From UBA6115 sp050953005 (GTDB lineage: Bacteria; Bacillota; Clostridia; Christensenellales; Aristaeellaceae), in contig JBMNLV010000001.1 in the NCBI GenBank assembly GCA_050953005.1, positions 186,001-250,000 on the forward strand: DNA of 64,000 bases, written 5' to 3'. Shown piece by piece: positions 53,701 through 62,462 of this stretch (the first letter of the stretch is position 1; each line of letters starts with the position of its first letter). The notes under the pieces were generated by a model. The model did not search any database. It saw only the letters and a list, made by a program, of their open reading frames with translations, and was not told the DNA's origin. The position numbers and the translations under genes are program-made.

Positions 53701-54990
53701 TCATTCCAAATGAAACACCTGCTCAATCTCCCTGACTTGGGCCTCATCGATCTGAACCACCCTGCCAATGTCGCGGGCAGCAATCACCGCGCGGGCGGAA
53801 TACTCCAGCACCTCCAGGCGGTCAAAGGCATTGAGCAGGTCACGCCCGGTCACTACCACGCCTTCATTCTCTATGAGAAGCACCGGGCTCCGCGGGCCAA
53901 GCATCCCGACTGTGCCCGGTACATCCTTGACGGATGACAGGAAGGGCAGTTTTTTTACGCTGCGAAGCGCGATGTAGCTTTCAGGAATCAGCCGGGAATC
54001 AAAGGGGGTGCCCGTGACCGCGAAGGCCATAATAGAGGGCGGCCGGGCGGTCAGCACGCAGCCGATGTCAGGGTGCGCGTCATAAATGGCACGGTGCAGG
54101 GGCATGCAGCGGCTGGGCGCCTTGCCAGCCTGGCACAGGCCGTCCCGGATAAGCGCCATGTCCTCCGGCTGGAGAGTCCTGCGGTCGCGCCCTAAAGGAT
54201 TGATCAAAAAATCGTTCTTGTCCAGCCGCAGGGACAAGGCGCCCTGGGCAGCGGTGAACAACCGCTGGTCATAGGAGCGGTGAATGAAGCCGCACATATC
54301 GCGCCGGGCGGCGCGCTCGGCGCTGGCAGCCACTTCAGGCTCGAATGCCTCCGGATTGGAGTCTTTCAGTTTAACATATTCCTGAAGCTGCCTGTCGCTC
54401 AGGAAACGCGGCAATCCCAATTTCAACGCCTCAAGTTCCATCCGTCCGGAAAAATCCAGCGTCTCAAAGGCCATGAAAGCCTCCAGCAGATTCCCTGCTC
54501 CCACCACACAGCCGTGATTCTCCATCAGCACGGTATTACAGCCATCCGCGAAGCATCCGGCGATGTTCTCCCCCAGCAGTTCGCTGCCCGGAACCGCGTA
54601 TTTCGCCACTCCAACCCGACCGCAGATGTCCTGCACATCGGGTATCAAACGAAGGCTGGGCGGGCGCCGCACCAGAGAAAAGGCAACCATGGTGGGCGGA
54701 TGCGCGTGCAGCACCGCGCGCAAATCAGGCCGCAGCTGATAAATCCGCAAATGCAGGGGCAGCTCGACCGAGGGGCGGTGAATCCCCGCCTGCGTTCCAT
54801 CGGGCTTGATTTGAACCATATCCGCGCGCGTCAGGCTGCCTTTGTCAATGCCTGAAGGCGTGATCCAGACGTCGCCGTTCTCATCGCGGACGGACAGGTT
54901 GCCCCCGGTCGTGGTGGTCATGCCATACCGGTAAATACGCTGCATCATCATCACCAGCTGATCAGCCGGATGCAGGCAATCAAAACGCAT
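53701..54990 (-). CDS. Tandem class II aldolase/adducin-domain protein
   Basis: A 429-residue protein made of two class II aldolase domains. The first (1-215) keeps the catalytic set: Glu76 in SVELPLH, zinc ligands His95 and His97 in LHAHPP, and His159 in MENHG. The second (about 225-429) has the same fold pattern but reads TARPPS for HAHPP and ENEG for ENHG, and lacks the Glu, so it is inactive. The class cleaves sugar phosphates such as fuculose- or ribulose-phosphate; substrate unknown. The ATG at 54990 follows AAGGAGG; longer frames upstream lack a site. Confidence 0.85.
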   Translation of the reverse strand: MRFDCLHPADQLVMMMQRIYRYGMTTTTGGNLSVRDENGDVWITPSGIDKGSLTRADMVQIKPDGTQAGIHRPSVELPLHLRIYQLRPDLRAVLHAHPPTMVAFSLVRRPPSLRLIPDVQDICGRVGVAKYAVPGSELLGENIAGCFADGCNTVLMENHGCVVGAGNLLEAFMAFETLDFSGRMELEALKLGLPRFLSDRQLQEYVKLKDSNPEAFEPEVAASAERAARRDMCGFIHRSYDQRLFTAAQGALSLRLDKNDFLINPLGRDRRTLQPEDMALIRDGLCQAGKAPSRCMPLHRAIYDAHPDIGCVLTARPPSIMAFAVTGTPFDSRLIPESYIALRSVKKLPFLSSVKDVPGTVGMLGPRSPVLLIENEGVVVTGRDLLNAFDRLEVLEYSARAVIAARDIGRVVQIDEAQVREIEQVFHLE

Positions 54991-55210
54991 AAGGGCCTCC
55001 TTCGAACAGGTCAGGGCGAATGGGATTGACAACCCGATATCATCATACGCCATTCCGTCAAGTTTGGCATCATGAAAATACATCGCGGATACATGATCCA
55101 AGCGCCTGGTTTTAGCGCGCCTTGTAAAAAGAACGCGGGCTTGACCGGGCAGCATCGGAACATGCTATACTTTGGTCAATCAGCCAATCAACGTAAAAGA
55201 GGTGGACACC

Positions 55211-56287
55211 ATGACTGACCGCACCAATGAGATCATCCGCCTTCAAAATCAGATCATCCGGGACTTGACCCGCAACAGCTTGAAGCGGGTTGGTGAGGAT
55301 CTCTGGGGCCCGCCGCGGCTGGATGGCGAGGAAAGCAGCCCGCCGCCCGGCTTCCCTGAGGTGCCGGATGTGTTTGGCGAGGCATCCGGCAAGGCCGCGC
55401 CTGCCCAGGCACAGGCCACCGGGCAGGAAGACGCGGCACATCCCAGGGAGGATATAGAGGAACTCAAGGCAGAGTTAAACAGCTACATCGGCCTGGAAGT
55501 GGTCAAGGCGGAGGTGGAGAGCCTGATCAACCTGGTCAAGGTGAACAAGCTGCGCCGTGAACACGATCTGCCCACTCAGGAATTGTCGCTGCACATGGTG
55601 TTTTCAGGCAATCCGGGCACCGGCAAGACCATGATTGCCCGGCTGATGAGCCGAATCTACCACAGCCTGGGCATCCTCTCCAAAGGGCACCTGGTGGAGG
55701 TAGACCGCTCCGGGCTGGTGGCGGGCTATGTGGGGCAAACCGCCATCAAAACCAAGGAAGTGGTGGACAAGGCGCTGGGCGGTGTGCTGTTCATTGATGA
55801 GGCCTACGCGCTGACCACACGCGGCCCGCAGGATTATGGCCAGGAGGCGGTGGAGACCCTGCTGAAGAGCATGGAGGATCACCGCGATGACCTGGTGGTG
55901 ATCGTCGCCGGCTATGTAGACCTGATGAACGATTTTGTCCGCAGCAATCCGGGGCTTGAAAGCCGTTTCAACCGCTTTTTATACTTCCCGGATTACTCAG
56001 CAGATGAGATGCTGGCCATCTTTGAGATGCGCTGTCAAAAAGCCGGCTATCAGCTTGAGGAAGGCGCGCGGGAAATCCTGCGGCACATCCTGGAAGAGGA
56101 GAGCCGAGACAATATCGGCTTTGGCAACGCAAGGGGCGTACGCAACCTCTTTGAGCAAGCCATTTCCCGCCAGGCCAACCGCCTGGCCAAGCTGGATATC
56201 CTCACGCGCGAGCAACTGATGACCCTGACCGCCCAGGATTTGGAAGCGCAGGAGGACGCCGAAACACAGCAGGAATCATCACAATGA
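55211..56287 (+). CDS. AAA-family ATPase, CbbX/SpoVK type
   Basis: A 358-residue AAA+ ATPase. After a 90-residue variable N-terminus comes a helical lead-in (ELNSYIGLEVVKAEVESLIN), Walker A GNPGTGKTM, the pore-loop region SGLVAGYVGQTA, Walker B VLFIDEAYAL, and the sensor/arginine-finger region SRFNRFLYFPDYS. CbbX remodels Rubisco and SpoVK acts in sporulation; neither context is present, so the target is unknown. The ATG at 55211 follows GAGGTGG. Confidence 0.9.
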   Translation: MTDRTNEIIRLQNQIIRDLTRNSLKRVGEDLWGPPRLDGEESSPPPGFPEVPDVFGEASGKAAPAQAQATGQEDAAHPREDIEELKAELNSYIGLEVVKAEVESLINLVKVNKLRREHDLPTQELSLHMVFSGNPGTGKTMIARLMSRIYHSLGILSKGHLVEVDRSGLVAGYVGQTAIKTKEVVDKALGGVLFIDEAYALTTRGPQDYGQEAVETLLKSMEDHRDDLVVIVAGYVDLMNDFVRSNPGLESRFNRFLYFPDYSADEMLAIFEMRCQKAGYQLEEGAREILRHILEEESRDNIGFGNARGVRNLFEQAISRQANRLAKLDILTREQLMTLTAQDLEAQEDAETQQESSQ

Positions 56288-56310
56288 GGCATCCTTGTCC
56301 CAAATGTATC

Positions 56311-56334
56311 AGCCGCCCGGCAAAGGCGGCTTTT
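56311..56334 (+). terminator. Terminator of the AAA ATPase gene
   Basis: Stem AGCCGCC (56311-56317)/GGCGGCT (56325-56331) followed by TTT. Confidence 0.8.
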
Positions 56335-56363
56335 CTATGGTCAAGTTAACATGAGGTCCGGGT

Positions 56364-56819
56364 TCAGGGCGCGGGTTTAATGTAAGTGCCGGATGAGATG
56401 TCAGGCGACGTGGTCTGCCGGCAAGGTTGCGCTTCTTCACTGTTGAGCACCCTCAGCGTCATCTCGCCAGCGACGCCGTCCGCGTCAAGACCATGCTGTT
56501 GCTGAAAAGCCTTGACAGCTGCCTGGGTCTCCTCATAGTACTTGCCATCCAGCTCGCCGTGATAATAGCCAAGGTTTTGCAAGCGTGCCTGCAAATCTAT
56601 CACTTCCGGCCCCACGGAACCATGCCGGTACAAGGGCGCGAGAGGCCTGAAGGCCAATGGCGGCGGCGCCTGGGAGGATACGGGCGTCTGCGCGGACAGC
56701 AACTGATATTCCCTTTCCAGTTGAATGGTGCGGTATACAAAAAACAGGCTGAGCGCCAACAGGGCCACCGATACAATCAGCAGCCGCCTGGAACTCCTGC
56801 GCGTGCTCCCCTGTGACAT
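56364..56819 (-). CDS. Membrane-anchored protein with one PG_binding_1 domain
   Basis: A 151-residue protein: a basic cytosolic start (MSQGSTRRSSRR), one membrane helix (LLIVSVALLALSLFFVY), a short linker, and a single peptidoglycan-binding domain (IDLQARLQNLGYYHGELDGK, AVKAFQQQHGLDADGVAG). No catalytic part. The ATG at 56819 follows AAGGAGG. Its promoter is back to back with that of the HAD gene. It is the third protein with this domain in the window. Confidence 0.82.
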   Translation of the reverse strand: MSQGSTRRSSRRLLIVSVALLALSLFFVYRTIQLEREYQLLSAQTPVSSQAPPPLAFRPLAPLYRHGSVGPEVIDLQARLQNLGYYHGELDGKYYEETQAAVKAFQQQHGLDADGVAGEMTLRVLNSEEAQPCRQTTSPDISSGTYIKPAP

Positions 56820-56841
56820 AAACCCTCCTTTTGACAAAAAC

Positions 56842-56870
56842 AGTATAGAGCCCCGCCGGATCACTGTCAA
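56842..56870 (-). promoter_or_regulatory. Sigma-A promoter of the PG-binding protein
   Basis: On the minus strand, TTGACA (56870-56865), 17-base spacer, TATACT (56847-56842). Confidence 0.8.
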
Positions 56871-56877
56871 ACGCGCC

Positions 56878-56906
56878 TTGCCTGGTCTGAAAAGGTAGAC
56901 TATAAT
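56878..56906 (+). promoter_or_regulatory. Sigma-A promoter of the HAD phosphatase
   Basis: TTGCCT (56878-56883), 17-base spacer, TATAAT (56901-56906), divergent from the neighbouring promoter with 7 bases between. Confidence 0.75.
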
Positions 56907-56924
56907 TTAGATAAAGGAGGATGT

Positions 56925-57596
56925 ATGCGTAGTTTTATTGTTTTTGACCTGGATGGTACCCTGCTGAATACCCTGCCAGATATTGCCGGCGCGATGAACA
57001 GGGTGCTGTTCCGTTATGGCCTGCCCCAGCATCCGGAGGAAAGCTACAAGCTGTTTACCGGCGACGGCGCCCGGGTGCTGACCCAGCGCGCGCTGGCCGG
57101 CCAGGAAAACATGCTGGAGCATGTATATTCCGCGTATTTGCTTGAGTATTCACGCAACAGCAGGGTGGACACCCGTCCTTATGAGGGGATCCGGGAGATG
57201 TTGCTTCAGTTGCTGGACGCTGACATCAAGCTGATTGTTTTCAGCAATAAGGATGATCCGGAAACCAAATCAGTTATCGCGCACTATTTCCCGGACATTC
57301 ACTTTACAGCCGTGTTGGGCAGCCAGCCCGGGGTGCCGCTCAAGCCTGATCCGACCGCGCTGCTGGCCTTGCTGGAGGAACATGAATTGTCGCCCGGCCA
57401 GGGTTTGTATGTAGGCGACACCGTTACGGACATGCAGTGCGCCAGGGCCGCGGAAATTCCCTCCGTGGCGGTGCTGTGGGGCTTCCAGCCTGAGGAAATG
57501 CTTTTGGGCGAACGGCCCGACGCGGTCATCACCGCCCCATCACAGCTGATAATGCTGCTGGAGGCGGAGACGCCGTCATTGGGCAAAGATGCGTAA
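56925..57596 (+). CDS. HAD hydrolase, phosphoglycolate-phosphatase-like
   Basis: A 223-residue phosphatase of the HAD IA group. Motif I FDLDGTLLNT (nucleophile and acid Asp), motif II IVFSNKDD, the motif III lysine in PLKPDPTALL, and motif IV YVGDTVTDMQCA are all intact, with a helical cap between I and II. Gph-type enzymes remove phosphoglycolate; other small phosphates are possible. AAAGGAGG precedes the ATG. Confidence 0.9.
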   Translation: MRSFIVFDLDGTLLNTLPDIAGAMNRVLFRYGLPQHPEESYKLFTGDGARVLTQRALAGQENMLEHVYSAYLLEYSRNSRVDTRPYEGIREMLLQLLDADIKLIVFSNKDDPETKSVIAHYFPDIHFTAVLGSQPGVPLKPDPTALLALLEEHELSPGQGLYVGDTVTDMQCARAAEIPSVAVLWGFQPEEMLLGERPDAVITAPSQLIMLLEAETPSLGKDA

Positions 57597-57659
57597 TAAT
57601 GGATGAATCTGAAGAAGCAATGGATGTATAAGGCCAGGTTTTGAACGGAGCGTTTAATC

Positions 57660-57773
57660 GTCCGTGATATGAATGCGGATGACTGTGACATAGTTGCCGC
57701 GTCCGAAATAACCTGTAAAAAATCAGGCGCAGATATCGTCTTTGATGCTTTGGAATTGCGTAAACAACTCTGA
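57660..57773 (+). pseudogene. Possible GNAT acetyltransferase N-terminal remnant
   Basis: A frame reads VRDMNADDCDIVAASEITCK and ends after 18 more residues. The opening resembles the first strand and helix of GNAT acetyltransferases (IRDMxxxDxxxV), but nothing of the acetyl-CoA site follows. It lies in an otherwise empty 220-base gap. Weakly supported. Confidence 0.25.
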
Positions 57774-57819
57774 TCAAGCGCTGAACATATTGGATTTTTC
57801 ATCTGGCAGGATAAAATGC

Positions 57820-58575
57820 ATGGGTGTTTTAGAGGATTTAACAAGCTTTTTTGTTGAGCGAAGCCGGGCGGTTTTGGGAGACAATCTGGCGGGGATCTAT
57901 CTTCACGGTTCCGCAGCCATGGGATGTTTCAACGAAAAGAAGAGCGACATTGATTTGATGGTTGTTGTTTATAAGTCAATGTCACAGGAATCAAAGCGCC
58001 GTTTTATGGACATGGTTGTACAATTAAACGCGGCCGCTCCGGAAAAGGGGCTGGAATTAAGCGTTGTCAAAAAGAGCGCATGCAATCCGTTCATTTACCC
58101 CACGCCTTTTGAATTGCATTTCTCCAATGCACATTTACATTGGTACAAGTCAGATCCGTCTGACTATATCGAGAAAATGAAGGGCACGGACAAGGACCTG
58201 GCAGCGCATTTCACGATCATCCGGCACAGAGGAAAATGCCTTTTGGGAGAAAAGATTGAAGAGATTTTTGGAGAAGTCCGGGAAGAGTTTTATTTTGACA
58301 GTATCTGGCATGATATAAAAAACGCCGAGGAAGAAATCACAAAAAACCCGACCTATTATATCCTGAATTTATGCAGGGTGCTGGCGTATAAAAAGGATGG
58401 GCTGATCCTGTCGAAAACGGAAGGCGCGAATTGGGCAGCAGGAAAGATTCCCGGAAAGTACGAATCCTTGGTTTTACAGGCTTTATCCATGTGCTCATCA
58501 GATGCTCTTATTGAGATTGATCAAAATCTCGCCATTGACTTTGCGGTATTTATGACAGAGCAAATCGGGAAATAG
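57820..58575 (+). CDS. Nucleotidyltransferase of the aminoglycoside adenylyltransferase type
   Basis: A 251-residue protein. The nucleotidyltransferase core GSAAMGCFNEKKSDIDLMVV has the GS and DxD metal site, followed by a C-terminal helical domain with NPTYYILNLCRVLAYKKDG and KYESLVLQAL, as in ANT(3'')/ANT(9) enzymes (AadA-like). These adenylylate streptomycin or spectinomycin, but many chromosomal relatives have no proven resistance role. The ATG at 57820 is chosen from family alignment; upstream starts add unrelated sequence. Its lower GC than the surroundings hints at acquisition. Confidence 0.75.
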   Translation: MGVLEDLTSFFVERSRAVLGDNLAGIYLHGSAAMGCFNEKKSDIDLMVVVYKSMSQESKRRFMDMVVQLNAAAPEKGLELSVVKKSACNPFIYPTPFELHFSNAHLHWYKSDPSDYIEKMKGTDKDLAAHFTIIRHRGKCLLGEKIEEIFGEVREEFYFDSIWHDIKNAEEEITKNPTYYILNLCRVLAYKKDGLILSKTEGANWAAGKIPGKYESLVLQALSMCSSDALIEIDQNLAIDFAVFMTEQIGK

Positions 58576-58755
58576 GCAAATACCATTTTTCGCGCTGACA
58601 GTCATTCAGCCGGTGAGCCGAATAAACAAAAGGGGCCGCTGTTGGGCAGTCTCTATTCACTCGCATTCTTGAATCATTCCGGCTGCCTATAGCAAAAAAG
58701 CCGCGCTTTCCATTGCGCGACCTTTTGCACTCTCAATATATCTCCGGGAACCAGG

Positions 58756-58995
58756 CTATAAAGCATCCTTCTCAATCTCCAGCAAATCTTCCTCAAGTTG
58801 ATGAGCCAGCCATTTTTGCCGATCGTTCAACACTTTCAGCCTGTAGAAGCATTGATGTACGGTCTTGGTCTTTAACTGCTCAATTTCTTCAATTGCCCAA
58901 GCGCTTGCTTTCAACTTGAAGCGTACGCCTTCATCCTCACTGTGTATATCTTTTGCGCGCTTAAGCAGAGCACTATACTTCCACGCTTTAGCCAT
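58756..58995 (-). CDS. Small protein of unknown function
   Basis: A 79-residue, highly charged, probably helical protein (MAKAWKYSALLKRAKDIHSE, VHQCFYRLKVLNDRQKWL, then a Glu-rich end). The ATG at 58995 is preceded by AAGGGGGGCAGG; a longer frame reaches 59100 without a ribosome binding site. No family recognised. Moderate confidence that it is expressed. Confidence 0.5.
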   Translation of the reverse strand: MAKAWKYSALLKRAKDIHSEDEGVRFKLKASAWAIEEIEQLKTKTVHQCFYRLKVLNDRQKWLAHQLEEDLLEIEKDAL

Positions 58996-59184
58996 CCTGC
59001 CCCCCTTCGCCAGTCGCAGTATATCAGTATTCCAAAAGCTTAAAACGGTCTCCTGCCCTTGTCCATTCATCCTCCATAGCTTTCCATTTACATTTACCAA
59101 AATATTGAGTTCTTGTTAATACCCGTTTTCTCGATAATTCGGCTATTTATCTGCCTCACCCCGGAGCAAGCGTACTCGAACCCC

Positions 59185-59230
59185 GGCCTCTCATCAAGGG
59201 GCTTTTGTTACAGCCCCTTGATGAGAGGCC
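59185..59230. repeat. Perfect 19-bp inverted repeat
   Basis: GGCCTCTCATCAAGGGGCT (59185-59203) and its exact complement at 59212-59230 enclose an 8-base loop TTTGTTAC. No T run follows on either strand, so it is not a plain terminator. It lies between the 79-residue gene and the small membrane protein. Confidence 0.9.
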
Positions 59231-59323
59231 GCTAGTGGAAAATTACTTGTATATGGCGTAAACTGTGTTCAATACACGAAAGGCCGCCCGTTTTCCCTCT
59301 TTGAAAGGAACAGGTAAGTATCT

Positions 59324-59608
59324 ATGATTGCTGAACTCTTTGAGATTATGATGATCGTCTGCTTCGGTTTTTCCTGGCCAATTAACGTCATCAAATCCTG
59401 GCGCGTGCGCACAACCAAGGGCAAGAGTCTTCTTTTTCTGCTGTTCATCATCACCGGTTATGTGTTCGGCATTACCGGCAAGCTGATTAGCGGTCATTTC
59501 AAGTGGTATGTCCTGCTCTTTTATGTGCTGAACCTGACGATGGTCTCTGTTGATCTGTGTCTGTATGTACGCAACTACCGTCTGGACAAGCAGAACGGTT
59601 TGCTTTGA
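59324..59608 (+). CDS. Small three-helix membrane protein (PQ-loop-like)
   Basis: A 94-residue protein with three hydrophobic helices: ELFEIMMIVCFGFSWPINVI, SLLFLLFIITGYVFGITG and WYVLLFYVLNLTMVSVDLCL. The FSWPINVIKSWRVRTTKGKS loop resembles the PQ-loop of SemiSWEET-type carriers, which work as dimers. Substrate unknown. It ends 8 bases before a decayed glycosidase-like gene on the same strand, which may hint at a sugar link. Confidence 0.7.
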   Translation: MIAELFEIMMIVCFGFSWPINVIKSWRVRTTKGKSLLFLLFIITGYVFGITGKLISGHFKWYVLLFYVLNLTMVSVDLCLYVRNYRLDKQNGLL

Positions 59609-59616
59609 CGCGGGGG

Positions 59617-60615
59617 ATGACCATGGCGATCCTCGGCGTATGGATGTGGCCCGGATCAGTGCGGGAAGGCGGCGCGAAAGCCGCGGCCGCCCGATGCAAA
59701 CGGACAGGTGTGACGGAAATCTACTTTCTCACCAAAGGGATGAGCGGCAAGGCGACCTTCAGCAACCACATCGCCCCTGTGGACTGTGGGCGTGACCTGC
59801 TGGGTGAGTTGCTGGACATTGCCCATCAGCATGGCATCCGCGTGCATACCTGGTATACCTCTGCCAAAGATGAAATTTACAAGGAACGACACCCGCACAG
59901 CGGCCGGTATCATTATATCAAGGAAAGAGGAAGCAGAGATCTTCTCTGATGCCTATCGCACCGGGGACAAGCATATTCACGCGCTGGCCCGCGCCCGCAG
60001 AAAGGACATGAAACATTTCGCCACTGCCCTGACCAGCGCCGACCGGACTGAAAAAACGGGTTTAATCCTCAGTGCCGCGCTGATGCCGGAGGGCGCCTAT
60101 GATGATATCGCCTTCTTTGATGTGCATTACGGGCAAAACTATGAGGATGCGGCCCGCCTTTACGATTATACCCTGCCCATGGCTTATTCCCAGGCCCATG
60201 GCAAAGACAGCGCCTGGACACGGGACATAGCCCCGGGTATCATGGAGCGGGGCTTGAAAACCATTGTGGGAGTGCATGCTTTCGGGGAAGGACCGGAAAA
60301 ACCCTGCGCAATGATATCGCCGCCGCAAGGAGAAATCCTGTGGAGGGCGTTTGCCTCTCCCGCGAGGGAGCCGGCGCCATGGCCTTTGCGGACGGCTCTC
60401 CGATCGATCTGTATAGCCCGCTGGCCGCAACCACCACCCGCATCGAAGTCCGGCGCGGGGATGAAGGTGTGACCGTAGAGTGCGGCGTCCTTCCCGGGGA
60501 GGAAAAAACAATCAGGCTGCCCTTTGAGGCTGCAGCTCTCCGCGCTTTTGCCGGCGAAAAAGAGATTTGCATTTACTTGCATGCAGGCCATATTACACAG
60601 GAGGAACGCACATGA
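59617..60615 (+). pseudogene. Decayed glycosidase-like (GH10-like TIM-barrel) gene
   Basis: Three frames in succession carry parts of one protein. Frame one (to ~59930) reads MTMAILGVWMWPGSV, GVTEIYFLTKGMSG and HQHGIRVHTWYTS. Frame two (from ~59935) reads RARRKDMKHFATALTSA, LSAALMPEGAYDDIAFFDVH and LYDYTLPMAYSQAHG. Frame three (from ~60300) reads LRNDIAAARRNPVEGVCL and EGAGAMAFADGSP. The first switch also appears to lack the central barrel strands expected there, so it is a deletion. The second sits on an A run (GGAAAAACCC). The stop overlaps the GH20 gene start (ATGA). Family call by resemblance only. Confidence 0.65.
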
Positions 60616-62408
60616 GGATCTTTCCCCAACCTCAAAAATTGGAATTATTCCAAGGCAGATGCCTCTTATCCTCAGCCCTTGGCGGCCTTGAACTGACGGA
60701 ATTCTTCCGCTGCCTCAAGAAAGGTGTGGATGGCGTCCGCCTGATCCGGGCTCCCCTGCTGGACTGCGAGGAATACCGTCTTACTGTTACAGAAGATGGT
60801 GTGGAGATAGCTTTTTCCTGCGACGAGGGGCTTTTCCGCGCGGCGACCACCCTGCGCCAGATGCTTCGTCAGGACGGGGGCCATCTGCCCTGCCTGCGCA
60901 TCCAGGACAAGCCCTCTATTTCCCGCCGCGGCTATATGATCGACATCAGCCGCGGGAAAATGCCGCTCGTAAAGACGATCAAAATGATGATCGATTTCCT
61001 CGCGGAATTGAAATACAACGAGTTTCAGCTGTACATGGAGGGCGACTGCTTCAAATATGCCGCCTATCCTGAGGAGACGGCCGGTTTTGATTGCCTTACG
61101 CCCGAAAATATCCTTGAACTGGACCGGTACTGCCAGGAGCGCTTTATTGATCTGGTGCCCAACCAGAATTCCTTCGGACACATGTACACCTGGCTGCGAA
61201 AGCCCGGCTTCCGCCACCTGGGCCTGTTTGAAGGAGAGGACGAGGTGCCCTCCACTCTGAACCCTCTGCTGGAGGAGAGCTTCGAATTTGTCTGCAACCT
61301 GTACAAATCCCTGCTGCCCTGCTTTTCCTCCGGGTATGTCAACATTGGCCTGGACGAAGCCTATGGTCTGGGCCGCTACCAGACAGAGGAATACTGCCGC
61401 GAAAAGGGCAAGGACGTGCTGTTCATGGAGTGGCTGAACAAGCTGAGCGACCACATCCGCGACACCTACGGAAAGAAGGTCATGTTCTGGGCGGACATGA
61501 TCTATAACTACCCGCAAAGCTACCACATGGTGCCCAAGGACGCCATTGCTCTGGAATGGGGATATGAATTGATCCAGTCCCAGCGGATGACCGCCCATTG
61601 CATCGCTTACCGGGACGCGGGCGTGCGCTATTACGTCTGTCCCTCGGTGAATACCCACGGCAGCCTGACCAGCCGCATGGACGTGACCACCTTCAACCTG
61701 CGCACCTGCGCGGAGCTAGCGGTGGAATACGGAGCGGAGGGCTACCTCGTCACCGACTGGGGCGATGGCGGACATTACCAGCAATGGTGCTGGAGCATGC
61801 AGCCCATTGCCCTGGGCGGTCAGTACGGCTGGAATGCCGGCAAGCAGCAGGACGGCGAAAGCTTCAAGGCGGAATTCATCCGTGCGGCAGAGGATTTCAC
61901 GGATGAGGTGTTTTTTGGAGGCGCGAAGGTCTCCCGCCTGATGTACCGCATGGCCAATTACTATCTTTTAGAGCCCGAGCGTGTGCATGTATGCACGATG
62001 TGCGCCAAGCAGCTGACACTCCCCATGTCCGTAACAAAGTACGCCCACCTCTTTGACATGAAGGACAGCGGCGATGACTTCTACTTTGACAATGTGACAG
62101 CCTATGTCCGGAAGGTCATGGCGGACATTGAGAAGCTTGACTTTGACAATCGGCTCAAGCGGGAAATCCGTCTTACGGCATGGCTGATCGAGCTGGGCAG
62201 TGAAGTGTGCAAAGTAAAACTGCATCCTGCTGAATCCCTGGATCAGGTGGATGAGCTGGTCATGCTGATTGACCGCATCCTTCCTGAGCACATCGAAATC
62301 TGGAATTACCGCAACTTTGAAACGGGTATTGCCCGCTTCCTCAATCATCTTCTCGCCCGCCGCAACGAGCTGTTAGCGCTTAAAGAGCAATCAACAGGTT
62401 TATATTGA
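60612..62408 (+). CDS. GH20 beta-N-acetylhexosaminidase-like glycosidase
   Basis: A 598-residue protein of family GH20. It has the family's small N-terminal domain (FPQPQKLELFQG), then the barrel: ISRRGYMIDISRGKMP, FLAELKYNEFQLYMEG, YCQERFIDLVPNQNSFGHMY, and the catalytic Asp248-Glu249 pair in GLDEAYGLG. GH20 enzymes remove terminal GlcNAc or GalNAc by substrate-assisted catalysis. No signal peptide, so it likely acts on imported oligosaccharides. AGGAGGAA precedes the ATG, which overlaps the preceding pseudogene. Confidence 0.87.
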   Translation: MRIFPQPQKLELFQGRCLLSSALGGLELTEFFRCLKKGVDGVRLIRAPLLDCEEYRLTVTEDGVEIAFSCDEGLFRAATTLRQMLRQDGGHLPCLRIQDKPSISRRGYMIDISRGKMPLVKTIKMMIDFLAELKYNEFQLYMEGDCFKYAAYPEETAGFDCLTPENILELDRYCQERFIDLVPNQNSFGHMYTWLRKPGFRHLGLFEGEDEVPSTLNPLLEESFEFVCNLYKSLLPCFSSGYVNIGLDEAYGLGRYQTEEYCREKGKDVLFMEWLNKLSDHIRDTYGKKVMFWADMIYNYPQSYHMVPKDAIALEWGYELIQSQRMTAHCIAYRDAGVRYYVCPSVNTHGSLTSRMDVTTFNLRTCAELAVEYGAEGYLVTDWGDGGHYQQWCWSMQPIALGGQYGWNAGKQQDGESFKAEFIRAAEDFTDEVFFGGAKVSRLMYRMANYYLLEPERVHVCTMCAKQLTLPMSVTKYAHLFDMKDSGDDFYFDNVTAYVRKVMADIEKLDFDNRLKREIRLTAWLIELGSEVCKVKLHPAESLDQVDELVMLIDRILPEHIEIWNYRNFETGIARFLNHLLARRNELLALKEQSTGLY

Positions 62409-62462
62409 TTCCAATCCTTATTGCATCAGCAGAAATTTATCTTTCTTCCTTTCAGATAACTT

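Noticed and set aside
59160..59190. tRNA T-loop-like sequence (GGTTCGAGT on the minus strand)
   Set aside because: The flanking bases do not form a T stem, and no acceptor, D or anticodon arm can be drawn.
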